From: Candidatus Fermentibacteraceae bacterium
Lineage (GTDB): Bacteria > Fermentibacterota > Fermentibacteria > Fermentibacterales > JCC-6
Direction: 5' to 3'
Assembly: GCA_016936235.1 (NCBI GenBank)
Contig: JAFGPK010000027.1
Coordinates: forward strand, 1-36,635
Length of the DNA stretch: 36,635 bases
In this document: one piece after another, positions 16,135-25,221 of the stretch
Layout of the letters: every line of letters begins with the position of its first letter
Numbering within the stretch: position 1 is the first letter of the stretch
Position numbers and translations under genes: made by a program
Notes under the pieces: generated by a model
What the model was told of the DNA's origin: nothing
The model's input: only the letters and a program-made list of their open reading frames with translations
The model's database searches: none

Positions 16135-17707
16135 CGTCGACGTCTCTTGTTATGAGACCGGGTTGTACCAGCACAACACCGGGGAACGTGCCGTAGGGTT
16201 CCATGCCGTTCCAGGTCCCGCCGCCATCGATGTCCACAAAGGCCGCGATGGTGTATCTGCCGGCAGGGATATCATCCACCTCGTACTCTCCCGGACCCAC
16301 TGAAGCGTATGTCACACGGGATTCGGCGTCACCACCGGTCCTCCTTATCTGCAGGAGCAGGGGCGACCCTGTGTAACCCGTTATCCTGCCCGAGATCGAT
16401 CCCGGTTCGTCGCCCCAGAGAGTGGAGAAGCTCCATGAGAACGGCAGTGACAGGGTATCTCCCCACAGCGTGCCGAGTCCGGGTTCCAGGACGAACCTGT
16501 ACTGCTGTTCACCGATCAGCTGATGTTCAGGGTAGTACTCGAAGGACCTCCCGTCAACGACCCTTATGGTTCCCTCCACGGTGGTGCTGTCCACCACCCG
16601 CTGGAGGACCAGCTTCTCCGAGAGGGAATCGGGGTGCACCCAGTAGCTGAAGGATATCAGGAAGGGACCGCCGGGATGGGCGTTGTCCGAACCCGGAGCG
16701 GGGAAGAAGGACCTGACACGAAACGTGTCAGCCGGCATGGAGTCCACTCCATAGAATTCCAGGGAATCAGGTCTGGATGGGTTTCCCATCAGGTCATTCA
16801 CTCCGCTGAGACGGGCGGTCATGGCTGAATACGGTATCATGTGGGTCTCGAGTATGACGGACGGAGCCGATGTGCCTCCGGAAAGCCAGTAACCGCTTAC
16901 CGGGACGGGCTCTCCGAGACTGTCCGCGATGGATACTTCTCCGGCGCCGAAGGAACCGTAGGAGACATCCTCGTTGAAATCCAGTCTGAGATGGTAGGCG
17001 TCCATCGGTGATATTGCGGTGAGGATGGGTCCCACCGTATCCACCACCGTAAGTGTCGCATGGATCATCAGGGTGTCCCCGGAAGCCAGCGACACGGATG
17101 TGTCATACCCGGCCTCGGCTTCGGGTTCCCACAGGTACGACCTGTCAGGGTCCTCGTAGCAGAGCAGCCTGTATTCCCCCGGTTCGAGCCAGTCCACCAC
17201 GGCCGCGGAGGAAGAATCAGGCGTCGTTCTCCTTACCAGAGAAGAGTCCCTGTAGAGTTCCACCAGAGTGCTCTGCGAGAGGTTGCCTCCCCCCTGCCTC
17301 GACATCGAGACCCCTATCCGTCCCGAGGGAAGCGTATCGGAGGAAGTGTAGACCAGATCCCGGGATGATCCCGACTGATTGCCCCTCCTGTCCGTTATCT
17401 CCCTCGGTATGTGCACGACAAGGGGACCCGGGCCCGGCGGTGACTGTAGCTCAATCCTCATCGTGCTTCCGCTGACCACCAGTCGGTGTTCGATGGGGGG
17501 ATATATGAACACCGCGGCCGAGTTCCCCTCGAGCCTCTCGCTCCAGTCTACAGTTATAAGGCGGAGATCGGTATAACCTGTTCCCGGGGCAGGTTCAACG
17601 GATACGATGTCCGGAGGGGTCCTGTCCTCGGGTCCTCCGTCGGGGGCCACCATCTTCGCGCATGAAAGCGCCATCAGGAGCGCTGTCCAGAGATGACGGA
17701 CCTTCAA
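16118..17707 (-). CDS. Lipoprotein with bacterial Ig-like (Big_5-type) domains
   Basis: The 529-residue protein starts at TTG 17707 and overlaps the upstream stop (TTGA). The N-terminus 'MALSCAK....DGGPEDRTPPDIVS' matches the pattern of Ig-like lipoproteins common in Bacteroidota-type genomes, where a Cys near position 16 is followed by GGPxDxxPP. At least two SbsA/Big_5-like beta domains can be inferred ('GTGYTDLRLITVDWSERLEGNSAAVFIYPP', repeated in the later 'YHLRLDFNEDV' and 'GGPFLISFSYWVHPDSLSEKLVLQ' stretches). A carboxypeptidase-regulatory-like 'SGRITGYTGSPLLLQIRR' to 'DIPAGRYTIAAFVDIDGGGTWNG' module forms the C-terminus. The role is unknown, probably surface or periplasmic. Confidence 0.75.
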   Translation of the reverse strand: MKVRHLWTALLMALSCAKMVAPDGGPEDRTPPDIVSVEPAPGTGYTDLRLITVDWSERLEGNSAAVFIYPPIEHRLVVSGSTMRIELQSPPGPGPLVVHIPREITDRRGNQSGSSRDLVYTSSDTLPSGRIGVSMSRQGGGNLSQSTLVELYRDSSLVRRTTPDSSSAAVVDWLEPGEYRLLCYEDPDRSYLWEPEAEAGYDTSVSLASGDTLMIHATLTVVDTVGPILTAISPMDAYHLRLDFNEDVSYGSFGAGEVSIADSLGEPVPVSGYWLSGGTSAPSVILETHMIPYSAMTARLSGVNDLMGNPSRPDSLEFYGVDSMPADTFRVRSFFPAPGSDNAHPGGPFLISFSYWVHPDSLSEKLVLQRVVDSTTVEGTIRVVDGRSFEYYPEHQLIGEQQYRFVLEPGLGTLWGDTLSLPFSWSFSTLWGDEPGSISGRITGYTGSPLLLQIRRTGGDAESRVTYASVGPGEYEVDDIPAGRYTIAAFVDIDGGGTWNGMEPYGTFPGVVLVQPGLITRDVDVDILP

Positions 17708-18864
17708 TTCGTTTCCCTGCCCGCGGCGGTCTTCCGGCGTATGGCCCCTGCCTTCCTGTAGAAGGTGGACGCTTCATTCTCACGTTTCATCTTTTCCAGC
17801 ACGATGGCCAGTTCGATAAGGTAATCCGGCTCGTCGGGGGCAAGCTCCAGGGCTGTCCTCAGAGAATTCTCGGCTTCGTCCAGGTCACCGGTGAGATTGC
17901 AGCATTTGCCGATGTAGAACCATGCGGGAGCGTAGTCCGGGTTCTCCTCCACCACATCCTCCAGTATTCTCACCGCTTCCCTGTAAAGACCGTTCCTGAG
18001 CTTCGAGACACCTCCGAGGAATTCCATGTCTATCCTGCTTACACCCTGTTTCAATGCTTCATCCCGCCATTCGTCGCTTCTCAGCCTGATCATCTGCATA
18101 AGGGACCTGACATGGGCGGGGCTCACCACAGCGGCGACACGCCTGGCTTCCCCCCTGGACAACCCTGGCTCCGTCTCCCCTTCGGAACGTTCACGGCTCA
18201 TGAGCTCCTCCAGGTCCGGCATTCCCTCGATCTCGATGTCGCTGTCGCCGTTCCCCTTCTCATCGGCGAAGAGAGCCATCTGGCGCCCGGTCAGCTTGCC
18301 CCTGATGAGGTGCTCGAACATCTCCTTCTGGTCTTTCACTTTTGATACCCTCACTATGGGCCTCAGCTGGAATTCGCTTATCTCATCGGTGAGGAGCAGC
18401 TTCCTCCGCATCTCCCCGGGCAGCTTGAGCAGGTTGAGTATCTGAGTGATCCTCGCCCTGGAGTAACCCAGCAGCTCGGACAGCCTGCTCCTGTTCTCGC
18501 AGAGCTCGTTGCGGAGAAGACCGTCGAAGAGGAGCGCCTCCTCCACGCAGTTCTTTATGGACTCATGGGCGAGGGAAATGTGGACACTGCTTCTCACCAC
18601 GATGGCCCTCACGGTGAACTGGCCGCGGGCCTGCATCCTCCAGAAGCTTCTGTGGTGCGCCAGGAGAGTGTATTCGGACCTTTCATCCACTCCCTCCTCG
18701 ATCGGGTCCTTCTCCCTGATGAGGACCGGTGGTACGAAGGGCTCCTTCTGGTGAACCTCGGGATTCCATTCCTCGGGAGGCTCGATATAGTCAATGTTCT
18801 CTATCTTCACCTCCTCCAGCAGCATATGCTCCAGAATCTCACCGGATTCCCTCTTCTTGTCCAT
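17704..18864 (-). CDS. ParB-like protein fused to C-terminal TPR repeats
   Basis: The 386-residue protein aligns in pattern with ParB. 'YTLLAHHRSFWRMQARG' (65-81) sits where ParB has 'Y.LIAGERRxRAA...G', so the GERRxR CTP-binding box reads HHRSFW. 'LLRNELCENRSRLSELLGYSRARITQILNLLKLP' (116-149) is a KorB/ParB-type helix-turn-helix, followed by 'LTDEISEFQLRPIV' and 'HLIRGKLTGRQM' as in ParB. The ParB C-terminal dimerisation domain is replaced by a linker and about two to three TPRs (about 280-375, 'APAWFYIGKCCNLTGDLDEAENSLRTALELAPDEPDYLIELA'). It sits between miaA and the Ig-like lipoprotein gene with coupled stops and starts. No parA is near. DNA binding is probable, CTP use doubtful. Confidence 0.75.
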   Translation of the reverse strand: MDKKRESGEILEHMLLEEVKIENIDYIEPPEEWNPEVHQKEPFVPPVLIREKDPIEEGVDERSEYTLLAHHRSFWRMQARGQFTVRAIVVRSSVHISLAHESIKNCVEEALLFDGLLRNELCENRSRLSELLGYSRARITQILNLLKLPGEMRRKLLLTDEISEFQLRPIVRVSKVKDQKEMFEHLIRGKLTGRQMALFADEKGNGDSDIEIEGMPDLEELMSRERSEGETEPGLSRGEARRVAAVVSPAHVRSLMQMIRLRSDEWRDEALKQGVSRIDMEFLGGVSKLRNGLYREAVRILEDVVEENPDYAPAWFYIGKCCNLTGDLDEAENSLRTALELAPDEPDYLIELAIVLEKMKRENEASTFYRKAGAIRRKTAAGRETN

Positions 18865-19781
18865 CAGCCTCCCCCTTCAGCGAACAGTAATGATTCCACC
18901 TCTTCAGGATCCTCACGGACCCAGGTAATTCCCGGTATCCTGCCGAACATGTTCCTCTGCCTCCTGGCGAGCCGCCAGGTGTTTATCTCTATGGCTTCCC
19001 TCAGTTCCGCCAATGTGCCTATTCCGCCATCCAGGTAATCCAGGACCTCAGCGTACCCGATGGTCCTGCCGAGAGCGCTTTCCCTGCCCCATCCGGCGCG
19101 CAGGAGGGAACCGACTTCCTCCACGAGCCCGGAATCAAGCATCAGGTCCGTCCTGATGCCTATCCTCCTTCTGTGCTCATCCCCGGGAACTGATATTCCC
19201 ACTATCCTGAAGCGCTCCCTGGCGATGGGATCCCCGCCCTTCCTCAGCTTCGATGGCGGAGAACCGGTCAGGGCGAACAATTCCATAGCCCTGGTCTGTC
19301 TTCGAATGTCCCCCCTGCCCACCGATTCGGCAGTGGCCGGATCCACGCTGTGAAGCATGCGCCACAGGCATCCCGGGACCTCCAGCTCCAGTTCCCCCAG
19401 GCCCTTTCTGACTCCGGGACACCTCTCCGGAAGTGGATCGAGGGCCCCTGTAAGCGCCATAACGTACAGAGCGGTGCCGCCGGCCACCACCGGTACGGAG
19501 CCGGATGACCTGATGGAACCGATCAGCTCCAGGGCCCTTCTCTCGAAATCGCCGGCGGAGAAGCTCTGGTCGGGGTCGATGCAGTCCAAAAGGTGATGTA
19601 TGAGGAATGCCCTCTCATCCGGCGACGGTTTCGCGGTACCGATGTCCATTCCCCTGTAGACCTGCCTGGAATCCGCGCTTATCACCTGAAAATCGCGCCT
19701 CTCCCTGAGCCTGAGCAGCAGCCCGGTCTTTCCAGAAGCCGTACATCCGACAAGGACGGGGGTCACCTGACTATCTGCCAA
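18864..19781 (-). CDS. miaA: tRNA dimethylallyltransferase
   Basis: MiaA attaches a dimethylallyl group to N6 of A37 in tRNAs reading UNN codons. The 305-residue protein has the P-loop GCTASGKT (12-19), 'ISADSRQVYRGMDIGTAKPS' with D37 and the DSRQ motif, 'VVAGGTALYV', and 'ALGRTIGYAEVLDYLDG', all diagnostic. The start is TTG at 19781, overlapping the end of mutL by 11 nt. mutL-miaA is a widespread gene pair. Here the same transcript probably begins with tRNA-Leu(UAA), a predicted MiaA substrate. Confidence 0.96.
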   Translation of the reverse strand: MADSQVTPVLVGCTASGKTGLLLRLRERRDFQVISADSRQVYRGMDIGTAKPSPDERAFLIHHLLDCIDPDQSFSAGDFERRALELIGSIRSSGSVPVVAGGTALYVMALTGALDPLPERCPGVRKGLGELELEVPGCLWRMLHSVDPATAESVGRGDIRRQTRAMELFALTGSPPSKLRKGGDPIARERFRIVGISVPGDEHRRRIGIRTDLMLDSGLVEEVGSLLRAGWGRESALGRTIGYAEVLDYLDGGIGTLAELREAIEINTWRLARRQRNMFGRIPGITWVREDPEEVESLLFAEGGG

Positions 19782-21447
19782 ACCTGCCCGCCAGTTCCTC
19801 GAAGGTTATCTCCAGCAGCGTGGGCCTTCCGTGGGGGCAGTGGAAGGGATCCGAAGTGGAGAAGAGCCTGTCCACAAGGTGTCTTGTCTCCACCGGCGAC
19901 AGCGCATCGCCGAACTTCACCGCCCCCGCGCAGGCGGCTGCGGCGGCCACCCGCTCCTGTACCGGCATCTCCCTGAACTCGGGGCTCTGAAGGGACCTGA
20001 TAATCTCCCTGAGGGCTTCGATGCCGTGGAAAGTCCCCTGGGGGACCGCCGTAAGGACAAGCGTGTCGCCTTCCACATGATAATCGAAACCGGACATCGT
20101 CAGGACTTCTCTGCTGGAATCCAGCTGTTCGACCTCTCCTGCGTCCAGCCTCACGCTCTCAGGCAGCAGCAGGACCTGACTGCCCGATCCCGAATCGGTC
20201 CTGATGGCCTGTAGCACGGTCTCGTAGAGTATTCTCTCATGTGCCGCGTGCTGGTCTATAAGAACGATACCCTTGTCGGTGGAGGTAACCAGATAGGACC
20301 TGCCTATCTGCACTATGGGAAAATCGCCATCCCGCCTGTCATGGCTATCGGGTTCCGACGGCGCCTGAACCTCCATGGCCCTCTCGAACAGCTCCCGGCC
20401 CGGTTCCGCCTTCACTCCATCACGAAAACCACGGTAATTCGCTCCGCCTCTGGCAAGACCGTCGGAGACCGCGGTCCTCCACCTGTCGCTGAGACCTTCC
20501 AGGGCTGAACCGACGGCGTCCCTCACCCGGGAGGGCTCCCTGAATCTCACCTCACGCTTGGCCGGGTGAACGTTTACATCAACCTCGCCCGGGGGGACCG
20601 TTATGCTGCAGCAGAGCAGCGGGTACCCCGCTGGACCGGCCAGGGCCGCATCCAGAATCCCCGAGGCGAGGCCGCTGTACACCTGCCTTCCATTGACGAG
20701 TATGTACTGATGCGTCTTCCTGTTCCATCGTTGGCCCGGGAACCATACAATGGAAGCCTCCGTCCCGCCGGATCCGCCTTCCGCGGTAACGAAACGGCAG
20801 TCCGCGGGGAGTGCGTACCTTGCCATGAGCCTTCCCGCGACGGTCTCAGCAGGCTGCAGCAGGAAGAGCAGGCTGCCGTTGTGCGTCAGGCTGAACTCCA
20901 CATCAGTCCTGGAGATGGCGCACCCGGTGACGAACTGCTCTGCCCGGGACAGCTCCGTCGCCTGTGTCCTGAGGAATTTCCTCCTCGCGGGTTGATTGAA
21001 GAACAGTCCTCCGGCAGTCACTGTGGTCCCCCTGGTCCTGGGAGCCTGGGAGACACCGGAAAGCACTCCGCCGTCCATCCTTAGCTCCCAGCTCTCATCT
21101 CCGTCGGATGTCAGCATTCTGAAATGCGTCACGGCCGCTATGCTAGGGAGGGCCTCTCCCCGGAAACCAAGGGATGCAAGGCTGTTCAGATCGTCCCCGC
21201 TGCTTATCTTGCTGGTGGCGTGCCTCTGTACGGCGAGCAGGAGGTCGTGCCTGCTCATGCCGCAACCGTCGTCCCTTACCACGATGGACTTTCTGCCGCC
21301 CTGCTCCAGTTCCACAGCGATCCTGGACGCTCCGGAGTCCAGGGAGTTCTCCACCAGTTCCTTGACCACGGATGCGGGTCTTTCCACCACTTCACCGGCG
21401 GAGATCAGGTTGATGACGCTGTCCGGGAGGACTCTTATTCCGGCCAC
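19771..21447 (-). CDS. mutL: DNA mismatch repair protein MutL
   Basis: MutL is the GHKL ATPase that couples mismatch recognition to strand removal. The frame is open further upstream into the tRNA gene. The GTG at 21447, preceded by AAAGG, gives the normal N-terminus 'MAGIRVLPDSVINLISAGEVVERPASVVKELVENSLDSGA' and 558 residues. ATPase motifs are E33/N34, 'DDGCGM' (59-64), and 'TSK....SLASLGFRGEAL'. The C-terminal domain carries the endonuclease motif DQHAxxExxxxE (D398-E409) and 'CPHGRPT', so this MutL should nick DNA itself, as in organisms without MutH. It follows tRNA-Leu(UAA) by 17 nt and overlaps miaA. Confidence 0.95.
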   Translation of the reverse strand: MAGIRVLPDSVINLISAGEVVERPASVVKELVENSLDSGASRIAVELEQGGRKSIVVRDDGCGMSRHDLLLAVQRHATSKISSGDDLNSLASLGFRGEALPSIAAVTHFRMLTSDGDESWELRMDGGVLSGVSQAPRTRGTTVTAGGLFFNQPARRKFLRTQATELSRAEQFVTGCAISRTDVEFSLTHNGSLLFLLQPAETVAGRLMARYALPADCRFVTAEGGSGGTEASIVWFPGQRWNRKTHQYILVNGRQVYSGLASGILDAALAGPAGYPLLCCSITVPPGEVDVNVHPAKREVRFREPSRVRDAVGSALEGLSDRWRTAVSDGLARGGANYRGFRDGVKAEPGRELFERAMEVQAPSEPDSHDRRDGDFPIVQIGRSYLVTSTDKGIVLIDQHAAHERILYETVLQAIRTDSGSGSQVLLLPESVRLDAGEVEQLDSSREVLTMSGFDYHVEGDTLVLTAVPQGTFHGIEALREIIRSLQSPEFREMPVQERVAAAAACAGAVKFGDALSPVETRHLVDRLFSTSDPFHCPHGRPTLLEITFEELAGRFGR

Positions 21448-21464
21448 TGGCAACCTTTCATGGA

Positions 21465-21553
21465 TGGTGCCGGGAGAGGGACTCGAACCCTCACGCCCCT
21501 TACGGGGCAACGGATTTTAAGTCCGTTGTGTCTGCCAGTTCCACCACCCCGGC
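21465..21553 (-). tRNA. tRNA-Leu (anticodon UAA), CCA encoded
   Basis: On the minus strand GCCGGGG pairs with TCCCGGC, followed by A73 and an encoded CCA. The anticodon arm is ACGGA-CTTAAAA-TCCGT (loop anticodon TAA). The long variable arm (CCCCGTAAGGGGC) marks a class II tRNA and the T arm is GAGGGTTCGAGTCCCTC. The run A36-A37-A38 is the recognition pattern for MiaA. The gene lies 12 nt upstream of the mutL ribosome-binding site region. Confidence 0.97.
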
Positions 21554-21567
21554 ATTTGTTAACGCAG

Positions 21568-21596
21568 AATATACTCCCGGGTCCGTGGCCGTACAA
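21568..21596 (-). promoter_or_regulatory. Promoter for tRNA-Leu(UAA)-mutL-miaA
   Basis: Minus-strand TTGTAC (21596-21591) is separated by exactly 17 nt from TATATT (21573-21568). The predicted start near 21561 lies about 8 nt before the tRNA. Both hexamers are close to the housekeeping sigma consensus. Nothing else is seen in the 72-nt gap to the acetyltransferase gene. Confidence 0.7.
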
Positions 21597-21625
21597 CCGG
21601 AACAGGGCCGGGATCGCTCCGCCGG

Positions 21626-22441
21626 TCAGGGTTCGTAACGGTACACCAGGATATTATACCCCTCCACCGGTTCCCAGGTCCCGTAGCCCCTTCGTCGGGC
21701 TTCGTCCACGATATCCCCGCGGGATTCATGGACCACGATGCAGCAGTGTTTCTCCCCCCTGGCCGACGCCGCGGCCTCGGCGCCCTCAAGGAATCCACCG
21801 GGGTCGGACCTGGAACCGCTGATTGGAGTGGTCTCGTCAGATGACTTCCTCCTCAGGAAGACGACTTCCCGGTACCTGAAGGCGTCGCACTTCCGCAGGG
21901 CCCATTCGATACCCTCACCGGACAGCCTGGGGTATTTCCATCCGCAGGGTATATGACCCACGGCCTCGGTGAAATCAGTCCCGGAGGGCTCGGCTGCGAG
22001 GGCTTCACCGCAGGACCCGATGCCGTCCCTGGTCATGAGGATGAACCTGTTGACGGGTCTGAAGCCCTGTGAAACGGAGATGTGTATGCTTTCATGGTTG
22101 TTGATATAGGTGGAGAACTCCATGCATCTGAAGGGGCCTCTTCGGATCATCTCCCTTCCGATATCGAAGGCTTCCCCCGCCAGGCGTCTTCCCATGCCCG
22201 CGCCCCGGTGGTCCGGATGGACCCGCAGGGCCTCCAGCCAGATGACGCCGCAGGGCATGGGAGACATCCTGAAGGTTCCCAGTACGCTTCCGCGGTACTC
22301 TCCGACGTGAAGGGTCCCGTCGGAGATCCATCCGGGAGCTTTCCCCTCGAGATAGTCATCCCCTTCCCAGGTGAGCCTGGATATCTCCGCTATGGCCTTG
22401 ATGTCCCCCGGACAGGCCTTCCTGATGATCATTTCATCCAT
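21626..22441 (-). CDS. GNAT-family N-acetyltransferase
   Basis: This family moves an acetyl group from acetyl-CoA to an amine. In the 271-residue protein the GNAT core is N-terminal: 'MIIRKACPGDIKAIAEI' at the start, and the acetyl-CoA-binding 'LRVHPDHRGAGMGRRLAGEAF' at about residues 72-92, followed by 'STYINNHESIHISVSQGFRPVNRF'. The C-terminal 130 residues form a second, less recognisable region. An upstream ATG at 22510 is in frame. The ATG at 22441, with a G-rich stretch just before it, gives a normal start and avoids running over the fusA promoter. Substrate unknown. Confidence 0.8.
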   Translation of the reverse strand: MDEMIIRKACPGDIKAIAEISRLTWEGDDYLEGKAPGWISDGTLHVGEYRGSVLGTFRMSPMPCGVIWLEALRVHPDHRGAGMGRRLAGEAFDIGREMIRRGPFRCMEFSTYINNHESIHISVSQGFRPVNRFILMTRDGIGSCGEALAAEPSGTDFTEAVGHIPCGWKYPRLSGEGIEWALRKCDAFRYREVVFLRRKSSDETTPISGSRSDPGGFLEGAEAAASARGEKHCCIVVHESRGDIVDEARRRGYGTWEPVEGYNILVYRYEP

Positions 22442-22469
22442 TAACAGCCCCCCGCCGGATGGAACGTCG

Positions 22470-22496
22470 CATAATTCATTATAATACCGTACAATG
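22470..22496. promoter_or_regulatory. AT-rich divergent promoter region between GNAT gene and fusA
   Basis: ATTATAAT at 22478-22485 contains perfect TATAAT hexamers on both strands (plus 22480-22485, minus 22483-22478). It is the only AT-rich patch in the 111-nt gap. No good -35 is spaced at 16-18 nt on either strand, though TTGTAC occurs on the minus strand at 22494-22489. It is likely a shared promoter zone. Confidence 0.4.
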
Positions 22497-22552
22497 GACC
22501 GGTGATCCATGCCGGTGCAACCGACGCGAATAGATGGAACGGAAGTACAGAT

Positions 22553-24631
22553 TTGTCAAGGAAGTACTCGCTGCAGCACCTGCGCAACATAGGAATAATG
22601 GCTCACATAGACGCGGGCAAGACCACCGTGTCCGAGCGGATACTCTACTATACCGGCAAGCTTCACCGCATGGGCGAAGTCCATGACGGCCAGGCTGTTA
22701 TGGACTGGATGGACCAGGAGCAGGAGCGGGGCATCACGATCACCAGCGCCGCAACTGCGACGGTGTGGCGCGATCACATGATAAACCTCATCGACACGCC
22801 GGGCCACGTGGATTTCACCGTGGAGGTCGAGCGCAGCCTGAGAGTGCTGGACGGCGTGATAGCGCTCTTCTGCGCCGTGGGAGGCGTCGAACCCCAGTCG
22901 GAGACAGTATGGAGGCAGGCGGAGAAATACTCCGTACCGAGGATTGCCTTCGTGAACAAGATGGACAGGCTGGGAGCCGATTACTACGGAGTGGTCAGCT
23001 CCATACAGAAACAGCTGGGCGCCAACGCAGTGCCGGTCGTTATTCCCATAGGTTCCGAGGACGGGTTCAGGGGAATAGTGGACCTGGTGGACAACTGCGC
23101 CGTCTACTACGACAAGATGGACCGTGGAATGACATGGCACGAGGAACCGGTGCCGGATGATATGAGGGAGACGGCGGAAAAGTGGCGCAGGAACCTGATC
23201 GAGAAGATCAGCGAGATCGACGAGAAGCTGTTCGAGAAGTACTGCAACGGTGCCGTGATTGAGAAGGATGAGCTGAGCCGGGGGATAAGGAAGGCGACCC
23301 ACTCCCATAAGGTATGCCCTGTGCTGTGCGGGAGCGCATACCGCAACATGGGTGTGCAGAGGCTCCTTGACGCCGTTGTCTCATACCTTCCCAGCCCCCT
23401 GGACCTCCCTCCGATCAGCGGGAGGTGCCTTGACGGCCATCCCATCGAGAGGGTCCCCATGGATGACGGCAGGCTCGCGGCCCTGGCATTCAAGGTGGTA
23501 ACGGACAGGCATGTGGGCAAGCTGGTCTACGTCAGGGTCTATTCCGGAACCATGGAATCAGGGTCCTACGTCTACAACTCAAATGAGAAATCCACACAGA
23601 GGGCAGGGCGTATCCTCAGGATGCACGCTGACAAGCGCGAGGCGGTCGATGCTCTCTACACCGGCGAGATCGGAGCCGTGACCGGATTGTCGAACACGTC
23701 CACCGGAGACACCCTCTGCTGCCAGGATAATCCCATAGTGCTGGAAGCCATCGAGTTCCCCGCTCCAGTTCTCAGTGTTGCCGTCAAGCTGGAGAAGAAA
23801 GGCGAGAGGGACAGGCTGTCAAGGGCTCTGGTAAAGCTTTCAGGAGAGGACCCTACGTTCCTGGTCTCCATCGATCCCGATACCTCGGAGACCATTATCT
23901 CCGGAATGGGCGAACTCCACCTGGAGATAATCCTCGAGCGGCTGCGAAGGGAGTTCGATGTGGAAGTGACCACCTCGCCCCCGAGGGTAGCCTACAGGGA
24001 GACCATAACCTCGACGGTGGACGTGGACGAGAAACTCGTAAAACAGACAGGCGGCAAGGGCCAGTACGCGCATGTCATCATGACGCTGGATCCGATGCCT
24101 GCGGGACACGGGTTCGAATTCAGGAACAGGGTCAGGGGCGGCAATATTCCCAGGGAATACATCCCTGCTGTTGAGAAGGGAGTTCTCGACGCCATGTCCA
24201 GGGGGGTCCTGGCCGGCTTCCCCGTTGTGGACATAAGAGTGACTCTGAACGACGGGGCCGCCCACGAGGTGGACTCTTCGGAGATGGCGTTCCGGAAGTG
24301 CGCCGAGTCAGCTTTCAGAAAGGGCTTCATGAAGGGGAACCCCCAGCTGCTGGAACCGGTCATGAGCGTCTCGGTCACGACACCGGAGGACTATGCCGGG
24401 AATGTCACGGCAAGCGTCTACGACAAGCGGGGAAACATCACCTCCATGGGCAGGCAGGTCAACGCCCAGGTGATAAAGGCCCTCATTCCGCTATCCAGGA
24501 TGTTCGGTTACGCGACTGAGCTGCGGAACATGAGCCAGGGCAGGGCGGCATTCTCCATGCACTTCGAGCATTACGAAGCCGTGCCGTTCTCCATAGCGGA
24601 AAAAGTGCTGGAGGAACTGAGGAACTCCTAG
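22553..24631 (+). CDS. fusA: Elongation factor G
   Basis: EF-G is the GTPase that drives ribosomal translocation and, with RRF, recycling. G-domain motifs are AHIDAGKTT (17-25), '[12 protein letters not shown]' (switch I end), DTPGHVD and NKMD. Downstream, '[18 protein letters not shown]', '[10 protein letters not shown]' and '[10 protein letters not shown]' belong to domains III-V. The frame extends upstream to an ATG at 22502, but TTG at 22553, with CGGAAG seven bases before it, gives '[22 protein letters not shown]' and 692 residues, the usual EF-G length and N-terminus. It is not next to rpsL, rpsG or tuf, so it may be a stand-alone copy or one of two EF-G genes. The stop overlaps rdgB head-on (shared CTAG). 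Confidence 0.92.
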   Translation: MSRKYSLQHLRNIGIMAHIDAGKTTVSERILYYTGKLHRMGEVHDGQAVMDWMDQEQERGITITSAATATVWRDHMINLIDTPGHVDFTVEVERSLRVLDGVIALFCAVGGVEPQSETVWRQAEKYSVPRIAFVNKMDRLGADYYGVVSSIQKQLGANAVPVVIPIGSEDGFRGIVDLVDNCAVYYDKMDRGMTWHEEPVPDDMRETAEKWRRNLIEKISEIDEKLFEKYCNGAVIEKDELSRGIRKATHSHKVCPVLCGSAYRNMGVQRLLDAVVSYLPSPLDLPPISGRCLDGHPIERVPMDDGRLAALAFKVVTDRHVGKLVYVRVYSGTMESGSYVYNSNEKSTQRAGRILRMHADKREAVDALYTGEIGAVTGLSNTSTGDTLCCQDNPIVLEAIEFPAPVLSVAVKLEKKGERDRLSRALVKLSGEDPTFLVSIDPDTSETIISGMGELHLEIILERLRREFDVEVTTSPPRVAYRETITSTVDVDEKLVKQTGGKGQYAHVIMTLDPMPAGHGFEFRNRVRGGNIPREYIPAVEKGVLDAMSRGVLAGFPVVDIRVTLNDGAAHEVDSSEMAFRKCAESAFRKGFMKGNPQLLEPVMSVSVTTPEDYAGNVTASVYDKRGNITSMGRQVNAQVIKALIPLSRMFGYATELRNMSQGRAAFSMHFEHYEAVPFSIAEKVLEELRNS

Positions 24632-25221
24632 TCCAGGAACCCCGATCCCATAAGCTTCTCCCGGAGACTTCTGAGGGCAAGAGCCCGGTGGCTTATGCGG
24701 TTCTTCTCCTCGGCCGTGCATCTGCCGAAGGTATGGTCCAGACCGTCGGGAAGGAACACGGGATCGTAACCGAAACCGCTGTCCCCGTCGGGCTCCTCGA
24801 GTATGACGCCCCTTATCTCGCCTGTCACGGAGAACTCGATGTCAGACGAGACAAAGACCGCAGAGGTCATGAAACTGGCCGTCCTATTTCTTTCGCACAG
24901 CATGGTCCGCAGCAGCTTCTGAATATTGTTCTCATAGGTGCAGTCGAAACCCGCGAACCTGGCGGCATAGACACCCGGTGCGCCGCCGAGGATGTCGACG
25001 AACAGGCCCGTATCGTCGGCCACGGCGGGCATTCCCGTCCGCCTGACCACATCACGGGCCTTGAGGTATGCGTTCTCCTCGAGTGTCGCCCCGGTTTCCT
25101 CCACCTTCCAGTCAGGTATGATCCCGCGCACCGGGACCACCTCCACCTCCAGGCCGCCAAGGAGCCAGCGCAGCTCTTCCAGTTTGTCGGGATTGCCGGA
25201 CGCCAGGATGATCCTGTTCAT
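24628..25221 (-). CDS. rdgB: Non-canonical purine NTP pyrophosphatase (HAM1/RdgB)
   Basis: RdgB hydrolyses dITP, XTP and similar damaged purine nucleotides to the monophosphate, keeping them out of DNA. The 197-residue protein has 'LASGNPDK' (6-13), '[11 protein letters not shown]' with D69/D70, 'GVYAARFAG' and '[12 protein letters not shown]', all family signatures, and a conserved 'SHRALAL' near the end. It overlaps the 3' end of rph by 4 nt. rph-rdgB adjacency is common in bacteria. Confidence 0.95.
   Translation of the reverse strand: MNRIILASGNPDKLEELRWLLGGLEVEVVPVRGIIPDWKVEETGATLEENAYLKARDVVRRTGMPAVADDTGLFVDILGGAPGVYAARFAGFDCTYENNIQKLLRTMLCERNRTASFMTSAVFVSSDIEFSVTGEIRGVILEEPDGDSGFGYDPVFLPDGLDHTFGRCTAEEKNRISHRALALRSLREKLMGSGFLD

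Noticed and set aside
21448-21510. N-terminal extension of the mutL frame
   Set aside because: It starts inside tRNA-Leu(UAA). GTG at 21447 matches the normal MutL N-terminus.
22442-22510. Longer start for the GNAT acetyltransferase
   Set aside because: The added residues match no GNAT N-terminus and would cover the only AT-rich promoter patch before fusA.
22556-23308. 250-residue minus-strand open frame
   Set aside because: Shadow of fusA. The plus strand has all EF-G motifs.
24628-24631. Terminator between fusA and rdgB
   Set aside because: The two stops share CTAG. No hairpin with a T-run is visible at the junction.
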